Shown here: piece by piece, positions 17,485-27,169 of the stretch
How the letters are laid out: each line of letters begins with the position of its first letter
Position numbering within the stretch: position 1 is the stretch's first letter
Assembly: GCA_964352675.1 (NCBI GenBank)
Contig: CAYGSN010000004.1
Location: 1-64,000, forward strand
From: CAYGSN01 sp964352675
GTDB lineage: Bacteria > Pseudomonadota > Alphaproteobacteria > Micavibrionales > Micavibrionaceae
Reading direction: 5' to 3'
Length of the DNA stretch: 64,000 nucleotides
The notes under the pieces: model-generated
What the model was told of the DNA's origin: nothing
The model's database searches: none
What the model saw: the letters and a program-made list of their open reading frames with translations, nothing else
Position numbers and translations under genes: made by a program

Positions 17485-18590
17485 AACAGGCCATCCCCCT
17501 CTGCCTGAACTGGGTGAACTTTTTGGCCTTCGAGAACAAATTCCTGTCCGACCGTTATGAAGCGGGCTTGTTGCGGCGGGCCGGAAATCCACATTGCCCC
17601 AGGTTTATCAGCCAGAATTTGTACAGGAACAAATTCAACAATATCCTGCGCATTCACAATTTTCACACCAATCTGTCCCGCATCATTCAAGGTCAGGATA
17701 GACGGAGAAATTTTATGTGCCTCCCTCTGCGCCAAGGGAATCCGAATTTTTGCCGTCAGCCCTTCTTTAACAGAAAGATCAGAGTTGCTCGCCGTCATTA
17801 TCACGCGAAATGTGCGGGTCTGCGGATCGGCCGCCGGCGATATATAGGAGATCACACCTTTAAGCCCCTGCCCATCCAGAAACTCCGCGAAAGCGGGACC
17901 GCCATCATTGATATCCTGGATGCGGCGCTCAGACACATAGCCGACCAACTCAATCGGGTCCAGATCGACGATGGTAAAAATGCTATCCCCTACCGATAGA
18001 TAATCGCCTATTTCCGCCGCCTGCTCATATATAATCCCATCAAACGGCGCGTTGATTTTGGTCTTGGCCTGGTCAACCTGGCTAAGGCGCAACTCCGCCT
18101 TAGCCTGTTCCAGGTCGGCTAGAGTTTGTGCCAGCCGGACCTTGGAATTAAACCCTTTATTCTCCAGCTTTTTTGCCGCGTTATATTCAATCTGACGCTG
18201 GTTTACCCGCTCCTGCGTTTCTTTAACCTTGGCCTGACGATCGCGGATTTCAATCTTGGCAAGGGCCTCATCTTTGGAAACACGCGCGCCTTCCTCTTTC
18301 AAAATCTCCTGAACCTGGCCGCTACTTTCGGCGCGCAGAACCACGTTTTTAGAGGCCTGAGTCCGCCCCGTCACCACAATATCGTCAGCATAAAGCTCAG
18401 CCGTCATGTCGCGCACCCGCACATCCTGCAGAGGCTTGTCCTGCTCGGCGCTGTCAAGCGCCCCTTCTACTGAAGTATTCGCCTGATCTGCCGGATGAGG
18501 TTCGTGGAAAAACAATCCGGAACCGATCCACACCAGCGCCACCACAGCGACAATCACAGCAACAAATTTTGAAGATTTCAGAAAATGCAT
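17481..18590 (-). CDS. RND periplasmic adaptor (membrane fusion protein)
   Basis: A 369-residue HlyD/AcrA-type adaptor that would bridge the RND permease to an outer-membrane channel. The N-terminus is a membrane anchor (about 8-26), then a biotinyl-lipoyl half (DIVVTGRT...AESSGQVQEIL), a helical hairpin (about 105-165, rich in E, Q and K), the second lipoyl half (INAPFDGIIYEQAAEIGDYLSVGD) and a beta-barrel. The ATG at 18590 has GGAGG 9 bases upstream; the longer frame to 18653 would run into the gcrA terminator and is rejected. It overlaps the permease start by 4 bases. Confidence 0.92.
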   Translation of the reverse strand: MHFLKSSKFVAVIVAVVALVWIGSGLFFHEPHPADQANTSVEGALDSAEQDKPLQDVRVRDMTAELYADDIVVTGRTQASKNVVLRAESSGQVQEILKEEGARVSKDEALAKIEIRDRQAKVKETQERVNQRQIEYNAAKKLENKGFNSKVRLAQTLADLEQAKAELRLSQVDQAKTKINAPFDGIIYEQAAEIGDYLSVGDSIFTIVDLDPIELVGYVSERRIQDINDGGPAFAEFLDGQGLKGVISYISPAADPQTRTFRVIMTASNSDLSVKEGLTAKIRIPLAQREAHKISPSILTLNDAGQIGVKIVNAQDIVEFVPVQILADKPGAMWISGPPQQARFITVGQEFVLEGQKVHPVQAEGDGLL

Positions 18591-18632
18591 AATATACCGC
18601 CTCCGCCTTCCGCAATACGGTTCTTTTATACG

Positions 18633-18674
18633 CCAAAAAAACAAAAACACCAATCCCGAAAAGGAATTAGTGTT
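18633..18674 (-). terminator. Terminator of gcrA
   Basis: Minus strand: AACACTAATTCC pairs with GGGATTGGTGTT (12 bp with two G-U pairs, 5-base loop) and is followed by TTTGTTTTTTT. It isolates gcrA from the RND pair downstream. Confidence 0.85.
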
Positions 18675-18716
18675 TTCTAATTTGATAAGAAAATAACGAG
18701 CTCAACGGCAGGCTCT

Positions 18717-19226
18717 TTATCTAGCAAGCACCTTTTTTGCAGCCTTAAGTTCCGCCGCCGATACGCTTTCCAAATCTGCTTCTTCTTCTTTCAGAATTCG
18801 GTTTCGTGTTGCAGCCTGATAAGCAACCTTGGAATGATCGGCACAGTAAGGCAGACCAGGATAAATATCGCCACCACAGAAACCAAAATCACCCTGCTGC
18901 GGATCGCCTTCCGGCCAGCGGCACATACGATTGTTGAGCTCCAACAACCCAACAAGATCTTCTTTTTTGATAACGGGCTTTTTGTTGTTTTGCTCCACCA
19001 CCCTAGCCGGTTTTTTCTCCTGCTTCTTAGCAGGAGGCGTAGAGGTGTTGGCCGGTTTCTTGTTTTGTTGTATCGGGGAGACACGGTTGGAAAGCTTGAG
19101 CCTGTGGGCTTTTCCGATGACAGCGTTGCGGGTGACACCCCCCAGTTCTTTTGCAATTTCCGCGGCGGTTTTACCTTCGCCCCAGAGTTTTTTCAAAAGC
19201 GATACGCGTTCATCAGTCCAACTCAT
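18717..19226 (-). CDS. gcrA: GcrA-type cell cycle regulator
   Basis: A 169-residue alphaproteobacterial transcription factor that in Caulobacter binds sigma-70 RNA polymerase and methylated GANTC sites to time S-phase gene expression. The N-terminal helix-turn-helix (MSWTDERVSLLKKLW, GGVTRNAVIGKAHRL, residues 1-45) is diagnostic. A Lys/Pro-rich linker (about 48-100) leads to the C-terminal sigma-binding part with CRWPEGDP and a Cys-containing segment ending YCADHSKVAY. The second ATG (19226) is used because GGAG lies 6 bases before it. It has its own terminator. Confidence 0.93.
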   Translation of the reverse strand: MSWTDERVSLLKKLWGEGKTAAEIAKELGGVTRNAVIGKAHRLKLSNRVSPIQQNKKPANTSTPPAKKQEKKPARVVEQNNKKPVIKKEDLVGLLELNNRMCRWPEGDPQQGDFGFCGGDIYPGLPYCADHSKVAYQAATRNRILKEEEADLESVSAAELKAAKKVLAR

Positions 19227-19387
19227 CATTTTCTCCCACGAAAAGATAAAACAAGCTAAACGCTTGATTTTATTGAATAAATTACATTTAAACTAGAGAA
19301 GAATACAGTATCACCAAGCAAAATTTCCGGCAAGCATTCTTCTCAAAAAAAAATTCTTTATCCACACGAGGCCGGTAAAAAATATTT

Positions 19388-20302
19388 TTATACCTTATCA
19401 AGGCCCATATTTGTGAGGATTTCCGCGCGCTCCTGCCAGTCCTCTTGCACCTTCACAAAAAGCTTGAGGTGCACGCGGCGCTCCAAAAATTCCTCCAGCT
19501 CCGCCCGCGAAGCTTCGCCGATGCGCTTAACGCCCTTGCCGCCCTTTCCCAGCACAATAGCCTTTTGCGAGTCCTTTTGCACATAGATAATTTGTGAAAT
19601 TTTTACATCTCCATTGTCAAACTCTTCCCACGCCTCTGTCTCTATATGGATGGCATAGGGCAGTTCCCGATACAGAAAATCGTATATTTTTTCGCGCGTG
19701 ATTTCCGCCGCCATAAACCGCAGCGACATATCGGTAATCTGCTCAGGATCAAACAGAAACGGGCCTTCGCGAACTTCCTGCGCCAGGGCTTTCATCACAT
19801 CAGAAACCCCGCTCTTCTTCAGCGCCGAAATCATAAAGGTTTGATCAAAATCAAATGCGGCGTTGAAAGCTGCGGATACCCGCAATAAATCCGGTTTGTT
19901 CACCTGGTCGGTTTTGTTTAAAATCAGGAAAGATTTTTTGCCAACCGGAAGCTTTGCCATCAGATCTTTATTTTCTTCCAGCGCATTTTTCTTAGAGGCA
20001 TCAACCAGAAGAGCAATAACCTCCCCCTCCTCCAGCGCATCATAAGCAGCATTCACCATTGATTTTTCAAGAGATTTTTTAGCCGCAAAAATTCCTGGCG
20101 TATCCACCAGAATAATCTGCGCGTGCATATCTTCGCCTTCATACATGGCAATCCCCAGGACCCGGCGGCGGGTGGTCTGCACCTTTTCAGATGTGATCGA
20201 AACCTTTGCACCAACCATCGCATTAACCAGCGTCGACTTACCGACATTGGGCCGGCCGATCACGCTGATAAATCCGCATTTGTTTTCTACACTCATGATC
20301 AA
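19388..20302 (-). CDS. era: GTPase Era
   Basis: A 304-residue GTPase that checks 16S rRNA 3'-end processing during 30S assembly. G1 GRPNVGKST, G2 region SEKVQTTRRRVLG, G3 DTPGI and G4 NKTD are in place in the first 170 residues. The C-terminal KH domain carries the GKGGKGVKRIG loop near 255. Length is normal. Its ATG overlaps the rnc stop by 4 bases, the usual rnc-era arrangement, so the two are coupled. It is last in the DUF2062-acpS-lepB-rnc-era run. Confidence 0.96.
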   Translation of the reverse strand: MIMSVENKCGFISVIGRPNVGKSTLVNAMVGAKVSITSEKVQTTRRRVLGIAMYEGEDMHAQIILVDTPGIFAAKKSLEKSMVNAAYDALEEGEVIALLVDASKKNALEENKDLMAKLPVGKKSFLILNKTDQVNKPDLLRVSAAFNAAFDFDQTFMISALKKSGVSDVMKALAQEVREGPFLFDPEQITDMSLRFMAAEITREKIYDFLYRELPYAIHIETEAWEEFDNGDVKISQIIYVQKDSQKAIVLGKGGKGVKRIGEASRAELEEFLERRVHLKLFVKVQEDWQERAEILTNMGLDKV

Positions 20303-20970
20303 AGCAAACCATTTGTTTCGAGGAATTTTTTAGCCGCATCTTTTTCAGCTACCTGCCGTGATTTGCCCTGCGCCCGCGCATCTTTATACCCCTCCACATG
20401 GACGCGGATTTTAAAGACAGGCGCATGATCCGGGCCGCTCTGGCTTTCAATCGTATATTCGGGAAGCGGCAAACCCTGACTCTGCGCCCATTCTTGTAGT
20501 GCCGTTTTAGGGTGCAATGGCGGAGCGCTCATTTTATCAAAGCGCCCGACCCAGAGCCTACGGATCAGCGCCTCGCACTTCCCGAACCCGGCATCCAGAT
20601 ATAAAGCACCGATCAGCGCCTCAAAAACATCAGCCAGAATATTGTCGTTTTCTGCACCGCCCGCTGCGCGCTCGGACTCGGATAAGTTCACAAAATCCCC
20701 CAGGCCGGCTTCCGCCGCCACCTGCGCCAGCAAGCTACCCTGCACCAGTGCGGCCAGCCTTTTGGCCAGATCACCTTCCGCCTCATCCGGAAACCTCTCA
20801 TATAAAGTCTGGGCCACGACCAGCCCCAGCACCCGGTCACCAAGAAATTCCAGACGTTCATAATTTGCCGCACCAGTGCTGGAATGCGTCAAAGCCTGTG
20901 CCAGTAAGGCTTGGTCTGAAAATTCATGACCCAATATTTCTTCGAGAGGCTGGAAGTCTGAAGCACTCAT
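20299..20970 (-). CDS. rnc: Ribonuclease III
   Basis: A 223-residue double-strand-specific endoribonuclease that processes rRNA precursors and structured RNAs. The catalytic signature ERLEFLGDRVLGLVV is near residues 38-52, and the second metal-binding region DVFEALIGALYLDAG near 114-128. A C-terminal dsRNA-binding domain (about 153-223) ends with the AAKKFLE helix. It lies 21 bases after lepB and overlaps era by 4 bases. Confidence 0.96.
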   Translation of the reverse strand: MSASDFQPLEEILGHEFSDQALLAQALTHSSTGAANYERLEFLGDRVLGLVVAQTLYERFPDEAEGDLAKRLAALVQGSLLAQVAAEAGLGDFVNLSESERAAGGAENDNILADVFEALIGALYLDAGFGKCEALIRRLWVGRFDKMSAPPLHPKTALQEWAQSQGLPLPEYTIESQSGPDHAPVFKIRVHVEGYKDARAQGKSRQVAEKDAAKKFLETNGLL

Positions 20971-20991
20971 TGTGTTTGGAACTCTTCTCTT

Positions 20992-21825
20992 TTAAGATCC
21001 CTCTGGCGGACGCACAGGATCGATAGAAGTGAAAAACCGGCCATACCGCAGCGCCCAGGGCCACTTCCAGAATTCAAACAGACCGGCTGATCCGTCCGTG
21101 GAGAAGAAAATAAAATCTGCCTTACCGACAAAATTCTCAAACGGAACAGGTCCAACAGCATGTGTCACACGGCTATCTTGCGAATTATCGCGGTTATCCC
21201 CCATCATGAAGTAATGCCCTTCCGGCACCACATAGACACCGGTATTGTCCAGCGGATCATTATCGCTCTCTTCGAAAATTGAGTGCATAACTCCACCGGG
21301 CAGGGTTTCGATATATTCCGTCATCGTCACCGTACCGCGATGCGGGTCTTCATCTTTTTTCAGGCCCACTGTTTCGCGTGGCACCAACTCGCCATTGATA
21401 TAAAGACGACCCTGGCGAACCTGTATGGTTTCTCCGGGAAACCCTATAACCCGCTTGATATAATCAATCGATGGATTGGACGGCAGCTTGAACACCACCA
21501 CATCGCCGCGCTGCGGCTCATCGGCCCAGATACGCCCCTCAATCGGAATAATACCGAACGGAAAGGACGCCTTGCTATAGCCATAGGACGGTTTGTGCAC
21601 GAACAGGTAATCCCCAATTTCCAACGTCGGCTTCATGGACCCAGAGGGGATATTAAACGGCTCATACATAAAGCTGCGGATCAAGATAGCCAGAACGATT
21701 GCAATCATCGCCGTGCGGAAAAAATCGTTGAGTTCTTCCTTTGCCGTTAAGGGCGGCTCTCCGGCTTTTTCGGACATATTCGCCTCCGCTGCACTCTCGG
21801 CGCTTTTATCAATATTTTCACTCAT
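20992..21825 (-). CDS. lepB: Signal peptidase I
   Basis: A 277-residue inner-membrane protease that removes signal peptides from secreted proteins. One N-terminal membrane segment (about 34-52) is followed by the periplasmic catalytic domain. The Ser nucleophile is in IPSGSMKPTL (S63) and the general-base Lys in YIKRVIGFPG (K124). The downstream GDNRDNSQDSR box is also diagnostic. The Glu/Ala-rich stretch before the membrane helix is cytoplasmic. No clear ribosome site is seen. It sits between acpS and rnc. Confidence 0.95.
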   Translation of the reverse strand: MSENIDKSAESAAEANMSEKAGEPPLTAKEELNDFFRTAMIAIVLAILIRSFMYEPFNIPSGSMKPTLEIGDYLFVHKPSYGYSKASFPFGIIPIEGRIWADEPQRGDVVVFKLPSNPSIDYIKRVIGFPGETIQVRQGRLYINGELVPRETVGLKKDEDPHRGTVTMTEYIETLPGGVMHSIFEESDNDPLDNTGVYVVPEGHYFMMGDNRDNSQDSRVTHAVGPVPFENFVGKADFIFFSTDGSAGLFEFWKWPWALRYGRFFTSIDPVRPPEGS

Positions 21826-21888
21826 GATGAAATGGATTTAACATGAAAAATCAGCGGGAACCAGTATTATATCATTTTGCGCCTTAAA

Positions 21889-22302
21889 TTAAGGCTTCTG
21901 CGGACGCGCTTCGATAACTACAAATGCCTGCGCCAAGGGCGGTTCATCAGATAAGGTCAGGTGAATAACAGCCTCAAAACCCGTAGGGGTTAAGGATTTC
22001 AGAGTTTCTAGCGCCCCACCTGTTAAAACCAGAGAAGGACGACCATCCGCATCATTCACCACCCCAATATCGCGCAGAAAAACCCCGTGATTGATCCCCG
22101 TGCCCAGCGCTTTGGCACAGGCTTCTTTGGCAGCAAAACGTTTGGCATAGGTCATAACCCGCAGCCCACCCTCTTCACGCGCCTCGGCCGCCGCACGTTC
22201 GGCTTTGGTAAAACACCGCGCGATAAAGCGCTTTTCGTGATTACCCATCAATGCCTCAATGCGGCGGATATCAACTAGGTCGCTGCCAATGCCTATCATC
22301 AT
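21889..22302 (-). CDS. acpS: Holo-ACP synthase
   Basis: A 137-residue phosphopantetheinyl transferase that arms acyl carrier protein with 4'-phosphopantetheine from CoA. MIGIGSDLVDIRRIE opens the protein with the metal-binding Asp, and RFAAKEACAKALGTGI holds the second acidic ligand and the CoA-binding basic residues. The start overlaps the stop of the DUF2062 gene (ATGA). The product would act on the AcpP encoded at 48.8 kb. Confidence 0.95.
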   Translation of the reverse strand: MMIGIGSDLVDIRRIEALMGNHEKRFIARCFTKAERAAAEAREEGGLRVMTYAKRFAAKEACAKALGTGINHGVFLRDIGVVNDADGRPSLVLTGGALETLKSLTPTGFEAVIHLTLSDEPPLAQAFVVIEARPQKP

Positions 22303-22883
22303 TTCTTCTGTCCCGTCAGCTCTTTGGCCACTTTGTGGACCTTGCGCAAGCGCGCCTTTTTGCGCGCCAGCTTCGCGCCTTTAACCATATTAAAGAACAT
22401 GAGATACCACAGCGGCCAGGACAACAGGGCAATCAAATATCCGCCCGCCGCCCAGGGGAGAAAAATCCGCATCGGATGGTGACGCACAATATCCCAGAAC
22501 ACCGCAAAATCGATATTCTGCGGTAGGGAGGTGGAGGACGGCAAGCCCAATGCATTAAAAATCACGCCGCCGAATTCAATGGCCAACCACCACATAAACG
22601 GAAATGTCCAAGGATTGCCGACGAACGTACCGATCAAAGAGGCCAACAAATTGGCCCGCAAGATATAGGCCAGGATTCCCGCCTGGATAAAATGCGTACC
22701 CACAATCGGGGTAAAGGAAATAGCCGCCCCGCATGCCAGGCCAGCGGCAATCTTATGGCTGGTATCGGACAGGCGCACCACCCGGTGCTTTATATACCTA
22801 CACCAGCGCAAAATTCCCATTGAGGGCCAGAAAAACTCCCGTAACTGCTGGAATTTCGTGCGGGGAACGCGCCGTCTGAACAT
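22299..22883 (-). CDS. DUF2062-family membrane protein
   Basis: A 194-residue membrane protein of unknown biochemical role. After a basic N-terminus (first 35 residues) the family core appears: a glycine-rich hydrophobic hairpin (AAGLACGAAISFTPIVGTH, near 48-66) and an NPWTFP turn near 93-98, with further membrane segments to about 165. The C-terminus is strongly basic. In several alphaproteobacteria this family neighbours acpS-lepB-rnc-era, and here it is the first gene of that run, coupled to acpS by a 4-base overlap. Confidence 0.8.
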   Translation of the reverse strand: MFRRRVPRTKFQQLREFFWPSMGILRWCRYIKHRVVRLSDTSHKIAAGLACGAAISFTPIVGTHFIQAGILAYILRANLLASLIGTFVGNPWTFPFMWWLAIEFGGVIFNALGLPSSTSLPQNIDFAVFWDIVRHHPMRIFLPWAAGGYLIALLSWPLWYLMFFNMVKGAKLARKKARLRKVHKVAKELTGQKK

Positions 22884-23027
22884 GAGAAAAAATCGCCTAG
22901 TATCGTGTTAGAATCGCAAGGTTACTGCCTCCCCTATTTATAACAGCAAATGTTTAATAAGATAGAGAGATGGGGTGTTTTTTTATGATGAACATGGTGG
23001 TAGTTTACAAATATGGAGACTCAAAAG

Positions 23028-23543
23028 ATGAATATTCAGGATCACATACGGATTGTTCCAGATTTCCCGAAGGCGGGGATTAATTTTTACGATATCGCCA
23101 CCTTGCTGGCGCATCCGGCGGCGTGGCGGGAAACAATAGCGCTGCTCCAGGAAAAAATTGAATCCTATCAACCCGACATGCTGCTGGGCATTGAAAGCCG
23201 CGGATTTCTGGTCGCCGCACCGTTGGCTGTGCAGATGGGGTGCGGCTTTGGCATGGTGCGCAAAAAAGGCAAATTGCCTGGAAAAGTCATCTCTTATGAA
23301 TACGATCTGGAATATGGCTCTGATATTATTGAGATCCAGCCGGACCTGATCAAACCCGACAGCAAGATCGTGCTGATTGATGATCTGCTGGCCACCGGTG
23401 GCACCATGCATGCTGCAGAACAGCTGGTACAAAAAGCAGGGTCAGAGGTTGCGGCCTGTTTCTGTATCATCGAGCTAGAAGGTCTGGGTGGGCGCGACAG
23501 GCTCAGCGCCCCTTTCGAAGCCCTGCTGAAATGTCCTGCTTAA
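23028..23543 (+). CDS. apt: Adenine phosphoribosyltransferase
   Basis: A 171-residue purine salvage enzyme that makes AMP from adenine and PRPP. The PRPP loop VLIDDLLATGGTM near 118-130, the GIESRGFL box and the hood region PGKVISYEYDLEYG are all diagnostic of Apt. I take the ATG at 23028, which has GGAG about 10 bases upstream, over the in-frame ATG at 23013 which lacks one. It is a single gene, divergent from the DUF2062 cluster and convergent with the Rel/SpoT gene. Confidence 0.93.
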   Translation: MNIQDHIRIVPDFPKAGINFYDIATLLAHPAAWRETIALLQEKIESYQPDMLLGIESRGFLVAAPLAVQMGCGFGMVRKKGKLPGKVISYEYDLEYGSDIIEIQPDLIKPDSKIVLIDDLLATGGTMHAAEQLVQKAGSEVAACFCIIELEGLGGRDRLSAPFEALLKCPA

Positions 23544-23553
23544 AGCCAGCCCA

Positions 23554-25726
23554 CTAGCGCCCGCCGCTTCCGCTTCGCGCGCGCTCGACACTAGTGATAA
23601 TCGGTGTGGCACGCAGGGCTGCGATGATATTGTTCAAGTGCTGGATATCGCTGACATAGATGTCGACGATTAAATCCCAGAAATCGGTCGAACGGTTGGT
23701 GATTTTCAGATTCAGGATATTTCCGCCGTTCTTCGCAATCACCATTGAGAATGTGCCCAGCGCGCCCTGTTCGTTCTTGGAAGGTCACTTTCAACCGCCC
23801 AGCATATGCCTCCGGCGTGTCCGGTCCTTCGCCCCATGATACATCCAGCCAGCGCTCGGGTGTGTCGGCGAAGGTTTCCAACGTCTCACAATCAATCGTG
23901 TGGATGGTCACGCCCTTGCCCGTGGTTACGATACCCACAATCCGGTCGCCAGGCAGCGGATGGCAGCACCGTGCCATATGCACCGCCATGCCAGGAATAA
24001 GTCCCTTGATTGGCATGGGAGCATCAGAGCCACTTTGCGGGCGCACCATCACCGCCTGATCCATGGCCGATGCCGGACGTTTCGGCATTTCGGTCTGGTG
24101 ACCCGGGAAAATCGCCTTAAACACATCACGGGCAACCAGGAGGCCGGAACCGATGCGCGCATAAACATCGTCATTCTCATCGGCCTTCAATTGCTCCAGA
24201 ACTCCGGCAACCGCCTTCTCAGTAAAATCATAACCTTCCTGCCGGAAAACCTTTTGCAGCATAGCCTTGCCCAGCGTGATATATTCATCGCGCTGCTGCA
24301 GGCGAACAAATTTACGGATATGCGAGCGCGCCTTACCGGTGACCACAAAGCGCTCCCATGTGGGGGATGGGCTTTGGGTTTTGGCTGTGATCACCTCCAC
24401 CTGATCCCCATTACCGAGCTTGGTATTCAGCGGTGCGATCCTGCCGTTGATCTTTGCTCCCACACAGCGGTCACCGATATCGGAGTGCACAGCATAAGCA
24501 AAATCGATCGGTGTGGCGCCGTTGGGCAGCTCAATCAAATCTCCCTTGGGCGAAAAGACATACACCTGGTCCTGGAACAGCTCCAGCTTTGTATTTTCCC
24601 AGAAATCCTCCGGCCTAGATTCTTGCTCCAGAATATCCAAAAGCTCCCGCAGCCAGCGATATTTCTTGACGTCCTGGGGCTTGGGCATCTGTCCGTCTTT
24701 ATAGGCCCAGTGTACGGCAACCCCCATCTCAGCATTCGAATCCATATCACGGGTGCGGATTTGAATTTCAATGCGCTGCTGCGAGGGACCAAGAACGGTG
24801 GTGTGGAGCGACCTGTAACCATTGGGTTTGGGAGTGGAAATATAATCTTTAAAGCGGCCGGGCAAGCTTGGATACTTGCCGTGAATCATGCCCAAAGCGC
24901 CGTAGCACTGCTCCTTCGTATCCACAATAATCCGAAAGGCCATGATATCAGAAAGCTGCTCAAAGGACACATTCTTGCGCTGCATCTTCTTCCAGATGGA
25001 ATAGCGCGTCTTTTCCCGACCGTATATTTCACACGGGATATTCACCCCGTCGAGAAGATCTTTCAGCTCCGCAATAATCTTCTCAACAACCGCGCCGCCT
25101 TCTTTCTGCAGGAAGGACAGCCGGTTAAGAATGCTCTCCCGGGCTTCGGGATTCAAAACAGAGAAGGCCAGATCCTCCAGCTCTTCCTTAATCTGATGCA
25201 CGCCGACACGCTCCGCCAGAGGCGCATAAATCTCTAGTGTCTCCAGCGCAATGCGGCGGCGCTTATCGGGGTTTTTAAATCCTTCAATCGTACGCATATT
25301 ATGCAGCCGGTCGGCCAGCTTCACCAGAAGCACACGGATATCCTCGCTCATAGCCAGCAGGAGCTTTCGGAAATTCTCCGCCTGCTTGCCTTCCAGGGTC
25401 TGGCTTTCGATCCGGGTTAATTTGCTAACGCCATTCACCAGATCTGCCACTTCTTTGCCAAAGCGTTTTTCCAGATCTTCGTAAGTAGCCTCCGTATCCT
25501 CCAACGTATCATGCAATATGGCTGTAACGATGGTGCCAACATCCATTTTCATCTCCGCCAGAATGCTTGCTACCTCAACAGGATGGGTATAATACGGCTC
25601 GCCGGAGGAACGCGTCTGCCCCTCATGCATCTTCTTGGCGTAATCATAAGCCTCTTCGATGGTTTTCGGATCCAGCCCAGCATTATAGGCGCTGACCTGG
25701 TTGACCAGCTGTTCCTGTGTGATCAT
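23554..25726 (-). CDS. spoT: Bifunctional (p)ppGpp synthetase/hydrolase, 3' end frameshifted
   Basis: A RelA/SpoT homologue that makes and degrades the stringent-response alarmone (p)ppGpp. The HD hydrolase (about 28-150; HPVEVA and ILHDTLEDT) and the synthetase (about 230-345; GREKTRYSIWKKM, YISTPKPNGYRSLHT, EIQIRT) both look intact. TGS follows (about 390-450; VYVFSPKGDLIELPNGATPIDFAY), and the C-terminus should be an ACT domain. As written the frame is lost at about 23779-23780, where an extra base (GG on the plus strand) shifts reading; the correct ACT sequence (EQGALGTFSMVIAKNGG) continues in the other frame and stops at 23554. The frameshifted reading ends at 23591 with a meaningless tail. 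This may be a sequencing error or a real lesion of the regulatory domain. Confidence 0.9.
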
Positions 25727-25835
25727 GGCTGTCTTTGAAAAGAGTGTTCGTTCATGCTTTTACCCTAGCACGGAATTTCCTAAAAATCATGAATTATGAC
25801 GCTGTGGGCCGCATAAAACCGACAGAAGGCACAAC

Positions 25836-25874
25836 AAAAGAAAAACCGGCCGCCTCTAGAGCTGGGGCCGGTTT
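25836..25874 (-). terminator. Terminator of rpoZ
   Basis: AAACCGGCC (25843-25851) and GGCCGGTTT (25866-25874) form a 9-bp GC-rich stem. On the minus strand it is followed by TTTTTCTTTTG. It lies between rpoZ and the Rel/SpoT gene, so the two are not simply one transcript. Confidence 0.85.
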
Positions 25875-25898
25875 CATTCAAAACTCAAGACGTTTTAA

Positions 25899-26315
25899 TT
25901 ATTCTTTGACAGGGTTTCCTGCCAGATCCTGCAGAGACGGCTCGCCCTCATCCTCATCACCGATATTTTCATCAGCATACATGCCTTCTTCGCCGTCATC
26001 CTCTTCATCGCCGTCCAGCGAACGGCTGGCGATTGTGCCCCATTCCTGCTCGCCGTCCATGAAATCAATGGTTTCCTCATCGTCATTCGGAATAATGCGC
26101 TGATGATTGCGGATCAATTCTTCTTTGAGGTTTTCGATATCAATCGATTCAACAGCGATTTCCCGCAGGGAAACCACCGCATTTTTATCATTGTCACGGT
26201 CCACCGTCAGGGATGCGCCGGAACCGATCTTGCGCGCTCTCTGCGCCGCAACCATCACCAGCTCAAAGCGGTTTGGAAGTTTTTCTACACAATCTTCAAC
26301 TGTTACGCGTGCCAT
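25899..26315 (-). CDS. rpoZ: RNA polymerase omega subunit
   Basis: A 138-residue small RNA polymerase subunit that helps fold beta'. The opening MARVTVEDCVEKLPNRFELV and AAQRARKIGSGA are diagnostic. The conserved core ends near residue 75; the remaining 60 or so residues are strongly acidic (Asp/Glu runs around 95-125). Many omegas are about 80-130 residues, so this tail is long. AGAGGA lies upstream of the ATG. rpoZ beside the Rel/SpoT gene is a widespread arrangement. Confidence 0.94.
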   Translation of the reverse strand: MARVTVEDCVEKLPNRFELVMVAAQRARKIGSGASLTVDRDNDKNAVVSLREIAVESIDIENLKEELIRNHQRIIPNDDEETIDFMDGEQEWGTIASRSLDGDEEDDGEEGMYADENIGDEDEGEPSLQDLAGNPVKE

Positions 26316-26446
26316 ATTTATCCTCTTTCATATCAATACGAAACCGTTTTATAGACAGTTTGCACCGGAAAGGCAAGCTATTAGTTCTTCATGGCCCGGT
26401 TGAATTTACCGCAAAACAAATTATTTCCAAATTCGTTATTTTTCTG

Positions 26447-26474
26447 TTGAAAGTGGTGGGCGCTATCGTATATC
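26447..26474 (+). promoter_or_regulatory. Candidate promoter of the NYN gene
   Basis: TTGAAA (26447-26452), 16-base spacer, TATATC (26469-26474), about 48 bases before the ATG at 26523. Confidence 0.4.
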
Positions 26475-26522
26475 ACTGAATCCTAATAAAAATAACAATG
26501 AAAAGCTCGAGTACCCAATAAA

Positions 26523-27122
26523 ATGCAAAAAAACAATAATAAAATCAAAGATATACCTTTCTACAAAGACGAAAAAGTAGCCTTGTTTATTGACGGCTCC
26601 AATCTCTACGCAGCGGCAAAAGCGCTGGAGTTTGATATCGATTACAAGCTCCTGCTGAAGTGGACCGCCTCTCAGGGGCGGCTGGTGAGGGCTTTTTACT
26701 ATACCGCCCTGATTGATGACCAGGAATACTCGCCGATCAAGCCGCTGGTGGACTGGCTGGATTACAACGGATACTCGATGGTAACAAAGCCCACCCGCGA
26801 ATACACCGACCAGCAGGGCCGCAAGAAAATCAAGGGCAACATGGATATTGAACTGGCCATTGATATGATGGAGCTTGCCGACCGCGTGGACCATATCATG
26901 CTGTTTTCCGGTGATGGCGATTTTAAGCGCCTGGTGGAAGCCGTACAACGTAAGGGCGTGCGTGTCACAGTTGTCAGCACGATAAAAACCAATCCCTCAA
27001 TGGTGTCGGACGAATTGCGCCGTCAGGCCGACCACTTCCTTGATCTGGATATTCTGGCTGATTTTATCATGCGCGACCAGGATACGGAGGCCCGCGCAAG
27101 CGAAAATCAGGAAGCAGCATAA
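26523..27122 (+). CDS. NYN-domain (LabA/DUF88-like) putative ribonuclease
   Basis: A 199-residue PIN-like NYN-domain protein, probably a metal-dependent ribonuclease. The acidic residues expected at the active site are present: LFIDGSNLY near 20-28, GNMDIELAIDMM near 100-111 and LFSGDGDFKRLV near 121-132. A similar protein, LabA, affects circadian output in cyanobacteria; the alphaproteobacterial role is not established. The ATG is preceded by AATAAA and no ribosome site, so a short or leaderless transcript is possible. A uracil-DNA glycosylase gene follows 47 bases later on the same strand. Confidence 0.83.
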   Translation: MQKNNNKIKDIPFYKDEKVALFIDGSNLYAAAKALEFDIDYKLLLKWTASQGRLVRAFYYTALIDDQEYSPIKPLVDWLDYNGYSMVTKPTREYTDQQGRKKIKGNMDIELAIDMMELADRVDHIMLFSGDGDFKRLVEAVQRKGVRVTVVSTIKTNPSMVSDELRRQADHFLDLDILADFIMRDQDTEARASENQEAA

Positions 27123-27169
27123 CACCCCGGCTTGACTGCATAGCTTTCCATCCTCTATGACGTAGAGTT

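Noticed and set aside
17485..17592. Extra 36 residues at the start of the RND permease
   Set aside because: They overlap the adaptor gene out of frame; the membrane segment starts just after the ATG at 17484.
23900..25237. 445-aa open frame on the plus strand
   Set aside because: It is the antisense shadow of the Rel/SpoT coding region, with no ribosome site.
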